Under the pieces are notes generated by a model. It ran no database searches. It was not told the DNA's origin and worked only from the letters and a program-made list of their open reading frames with translations. From Planctomycetota bacterium (GTDB lineage: Bacteria > Planctomycetota > Phycisphaerae > Phycisphaerales > SM1A02), in assembly GCA_027295365.1 (NCBI GenBank), contig JAPULD010000124.1:1-6475 (forward strand): DNA of 6,475 bases, written 5' to 3'. Below, in pieces: positions 6,232-6,475 of this stretch. A program made the position numbers and the translations under genes. Position 1 is the first letter of the stretch. Each line of letters opens with the position of its first letter.

Positions 6232-6475
6232 CTATTTGAGGTTCCATATGCATTTCAATTCGTCCAGGTATTGAGCGGCATCACAACCAACGCAAGCCTT
6301 GCCGGAAACTCTGATCTCGTGGCATCCGGAACCCCCGGATCCCCCTGAATCCCCCTCCAATTGCTCACTCGGTAAGCCCCCCTTCCCCTGGGAAAGTATC
6401 CCCTCGGCGCTCGGCCCACTCTCAGGAAACATGCTTCCGATTGATGGTGATCGATACTCTTCGGGGCCTCTGCTT
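6232..6475 (-). CDS. Possible C-terminal part of a gene running off the right edge
   Basis: A minus-strand frame is open from the right edge to TAG at 6232..6234, about 80 codons, so the start may lie outside the window. The visible part begins SRGPEEYRSPSIGSM. It has a Gly/Ser linker encoded by three in-phase 9-base units (GDS, GGS, GGS; 6328..6354), then a cysteine-bearing tail (GCHEIRVSGKACVGC, later LDELKC) ending IWNLK. The ATG at 6430..6432 lacks a properly spaced ribosome site, which argues for a longer gene rather than a 66-aa one. Codon third positions are not strongly biased, unlike the other genes here, so it may be recently acquired, degenerate, or not coding. I do not recognise a family. 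Competing short frames overlap on the plus strand. Confidence 0.35.
   Translation of the reverse strand, partial: SRGPEEYRSPSIGSMFPESGPSAEGILSQGKGGLPSEQLEGDSGGSGGSGCHEIRVSGKACVGCDAAQYLDELKCIWNLK
6324..6340. repeat. Small inverted repeat ATCCGG/CCGGAT
   Basis: Arms ATCCGG (6324..6329) and CCGGAT (6335..6340) flank the five bases AACCC. It overlaps the 9-base repeat units that encode the Gly/Ser linker of the right-edge frame and is probably a by-product of those repeats. Confidence 0.5.

Overview
The window looks like a piece of a GC-rich, free-living Gram-negative-type bacterial chromosome. The style of the proteins suggests a planctomycete-like organism: a membrane-anchored FG-GAP/VCBS propeller, an LDH-like malate dehydrogenase, and a secreted type I phosphodiesterase carrying an extra C-terminal domain, with few clear Shine-Dalgarno sites. 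That placement is inference from protein style; no rRNA or other phylogenetic marker is present.

Layout, left to right. (1) The minus-strand block 1..1584 holds a membrane-anchored seven-repeat FG-GAP protein followed, 40 bases downstream, by the N-terminus of a second anchored protein that runs off the left edge. They are probably co-transcribed. (2) A strong hairpin at 1720..1749 separates this block from a minus-strand gene for a small two-helix membrane protein (1851..2150). That gene has a textbook ribosome binding site, and its 5' region carries a perfect 11-bp tandem repeat. (3) A divergent intergenic region (2289..2522) leads into a plus-strand gene for a membrane protein with two CxxC-type zinc ribbons (2523..3218). 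(4) A hairpin with a T-tract (3253..3281) sits between the convergent 3' ends of that gene and of malate dehydrogenase (3307..4269, minus). (5) Divergent from mdh, a secreted metal-dependent phosphodiesterase/pyrophosphatase-like enzyme is encoded at 4459..5943. (6) The right end (5944..6475) is visibly more AT-rich at first. It contains a long interrupted hairpin and then a minus-strand reading frame open to the window edge.

The genes do not form an obvious pathway. Malate dehydrogenase is central metabolism, while the others are envelope or secreted proteins. No CRISPR array, transposase, integrase, tRNA or rRNA was seen. I found no convincing new multi-gene system. The parts most worth a second look are the tandem repeat upstream of the small membrane protein, the right-edge hairpin and AT-rich stretch, the truncated right-edge reading frame with a Gly/Ser linker, and the FG-GAP tandem pair.
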